Assembly (NCBI GenBank): GCA_902797705.1
Contig: CADBTX010000018.1
Span: forward strand, 1 to 6,215
Source of the DNA: an uncultured Lachnospiraceae bacterium
Lineage (GTDB): Bacteria > Bacillota > Clostridia > Lachnospirales > Lachnospiraceae
Length of the DNA: 6,215 nt
Reading direction: 5' to 3'
The notes beneath the pieces are model-generated. The model made no database searches. It saw only the letters and a list, made by a program, of their open reading frames with translations, and was not told the origin of the DNA. The translations under genes and the position numbers were made by a program. Positions 4,734-6,215 of the stretch are shown here, piece after piece. Every line of letters begins with the position of its first letter. Positions within the stretch are counted from its first letter, which is position 1.

Positions 4734-6215
4734 CTAGTTTTTTACCACAATGTTAACTATCTTGCCCGGAACATAGATCTCTTTAACGATATCTCCGGTA
4801 AGTCTGTCCTTGACAGCATCCTTTGCGGTATTTAACACCTCTTCCTTGGAGGTTTCGGCAGCAACGCTTATTGTTGCCCTCATCTTTCCGTTAACCTGCA
4901 CTGGGACCTCGATCATGTCCTCCTTCATGGCAGCCTTGTCTGCCTTGGGCCATGATGCCTTAAAAACAGATGTATCGTGTCCCAGCTGCTGCCAGAGTTC
5001 CTCCGCAATGTGAGGAGCAAAGGGAGCCAGCAGAATAACATATGTTTCCAATGTATCCTTATCAACGCCCGGAAGCTTGGCAAAGGCGTTATTAAACTCC
5101 ATAAATCCGGATACAACTGTATTCAGCGAAAAACTCTCAAGCCTGGTTGTGATGGTATCGATAAGCTTGTTCCTGAGGCGGATAAGCTCCGTATCAGCCT
5201 TCACATCCCTGTCCTTATTCTCCATCACCAAATTCCAGAGCTTCACAAGGAATCTGTACACCCCGTCTATTCCCCGGTCATCCCAGGCGCTGTCCTGCTG
5301 GGGCGGTCCGATAAAGAGCTCGTAAAGCCTCAATGAATCACAGCCGTAATCTTTTATCATATCGTCAGGGCTGATAACGTTACCCAGAGACTTACTCATC
5401 TTGATACCCTTGGGTCCCAGCACCATTCCCTGGTTAAAGAGCTTAAGGAACGGCTCTTCAAAGCCGACAACTCCGATGTCGTAAAGGAACTTGGTCCAGA
5501 ATCTGGAATAAAGGAGGTGGAGCACCGCATGCTCAACACCGCCGATATACATGTCAACCGGCAGATACTTATCGGCCTTCTCCCGGCTGATAAGAGCCTT
5601 GTCATTCTTTACATCCACGTAGCGGAGGAAGTACCAGGATGAACCTGCCCACTGGGGCATGGTATTGGTCTCTCTCTTAGCGTCCTTTCCGCATTTCGGG
5701 CACTTGCAGTTAACCCAGGAGTCAATGGCGGCAAGGGGCGATTCTCCGGTATCCGTAGGCTGGTAGGATTCCACTTCGGGAAGCAGCACCGGAAGCTCAT
5801 CTTCAGGCACACTCACAGCTCCGCAGTCAGGACAGTGGATGATGGGGATAGGCTCTCCCCAGTATCTCTGTCTGGAGAATACCCAGTCACGGATCTTGAA
5901 GTTCTTTTTGGCTCTGCCGAAGCCCTTTTCCTCCACAATGTGAGGGGCCTTCACCTTTAGCTCAGCGGATTCCATCCCGTTCCACTCACCGGAATTTATC
6001 ATGGTTCCGCTCGCCTCGGTATAGGCTTCCTCCATGTTCTCTATCTCCTTCCCATCCTTGGCGATGACCTGGATTATGGGAAGATCAAACTTTTTCGCAA
6101 AAGCAAAGTCTCTGTCATCATGGGCGGGAACGCACATGATAGCACCTGTTCCGTAATCTGCCAGAACATAGTCGGAAAGCCAGATCGGAATCTTTGCGTT
6201 ATTCAACGGATTTAT
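4734..6215 (-). CDS. leuS: Leucyl-tRNA synthetase, C-terminal ~60% (5' end beyond window)
   Basis: This cytoplasmic class I synthetase charges tRNA-Leu with leucine. The reading frame is open at the right edge, leaving 493 residues of a protein usually about 800 long; the HIGH motif and most of the editing domain lie outside. Visible in order (fragment numbering) is the end of the CP1 editing domain, [15 protein letters not shown] (22-36), with D36 matching the conserved editing aspartate (E. coli D345). Then come [16 protein letters not shown] (109-124), two Cys pairs CPDC (128-131) and CPKC (172-175) that may bind zinc, and SSWYFLRY (192-199). [17 protein letters not shown] (223-239) precedes the KMSKS loop (272-276), followed by the anticodon-binding helical domain and the C-terminal domain starting near [12 protein letters not shown]. 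Only a few residues separate MVLG from KMSKS, so the large leucine-specific insertion of E. coli LeuS is absent, as in Gram-positives. A TTG at 6206 is an internal Leu codon, not the start. The gene appears intact within the window. Confidence 0.97.
   Translation of the reverse strand: MNPLNNAKIPIWLSDYVLADYGTGAIMCVPAHDDRDFAFAKKFDLPIIQVIAKDGKEIENMEEAYTEASGTMINSGEWNGMESAELKVKAPHIVEEKGFGRAKKNFKIRDWVFSRQRYWGEPIPIIHCPDCGAVSVPEDELPVLLPEVESYQPTDTGESPLAAIDSWVNCKCPKCGKDAKRETNTMPQWAGSSWYFLRYVDVKNDKALISREKADKYLPVDMYIGGVEHAVLHLLYSRFWTKFLYDIGVVGFEEPFLKLFNQGMVLGPKGIKMSKSLGNVISPDDMIKDYGCDSLRLYELFIGPPQQDSAWDDRGIDGVYRFLVKLWNLVMENKDRDVKADTELIRLRNKLIDTITTRLESFSLNTVVSGFMEFNNAFAKLPGVDKDTLETYVILLAPFAPHIAEELWQQLGHDTSVFKASWPKADKAAMKEDMIEVPVQVNGKMRATISVAAETSKEEVLNTAKDAVKDRLTGDIVKEIYVPGKIVNIVVKN

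Noticed and set aside
6204..6206. TTG at 6206 as start of the leuS reading frame
   Set aside because: The frame stays open to the window edge, and residues there ([13 protein letters not shown]) continue into the editing domain, so the true start is outside the window.

Overview
The window comes from a low-to-moderate GC Gram-positive bacterium, most likely a member of the Clostridia and plausibly a Lachnospiraceae-type gut or rumen anaerobe. I infer this from strong GGAGG-type Shine-Dalgarno sites, frequent TTG starts, a Firmicute-type leucyl-tRNA synthetase without the proteobacterial leucine-specific insertion, an enterococcal-like L,D-transpeptidase, and a membrane-segment MutS-related protein of a kind I associate with clostridia. 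The taxon is inferred from protein character, not from a marker search.

All seven genes lie on the minus strand, so transcription runs from high to low coordinates. In that order they are: the C-terminal ~60% of leuS (6215-4734, cut by the window edge); a four-helix membrane protein with an acidic tail (4712-4146); a secreted L,D-transpeptidase (4108-3272); a 110-residue small protein (3270-2938); a trimeric-type purine nucleoside phosphorylase (2891-2061); an amidohydrolase of the MTA/SAH deaminase family (2064-748); and the N-terminal part of a MutS-related membrane ATPase family protein (758-1, cut by the window edge; I read it by translating the minus strand). Gaps are 21, 37, 1 and 46 nt, and the last two junctions overlap by 4 and 11 nt. 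I see no hairpin-plus-T-run terminator and no convincing promoter anywhere, so this looks like one continuous transcription unit, or at least translationally coupled blocks.

Functionally the clearest pair is phosphorylase plus deaminase, which overlap as TTGA. The deaminase would turn an adenosine-type nucleoside (MTA, SAH or adenosine) into its inosine form, and the phosphorylase would split a 6-oxopurine nucleoside into base and sugar-1-phosphate. The upstream half (membrane protein, L,D-transpeptidase, small protein) suggests an envelope-related block. The MutS-like gene is translationally coupled to the deaminase, but no functional link is evident.

The region looks like ordinary chromosomal housekeeping. 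There are no mobile elements, CRISPR arrays, tRNA or rRNA genes, and I see no strong case for a novel defence-type system. The most unusual points are three successive TTG-initiated genes, the coupling of purine salvage to a membrane MutS-like protein, and two unrecognised small proteins flanking the L,D-transpeptidase.
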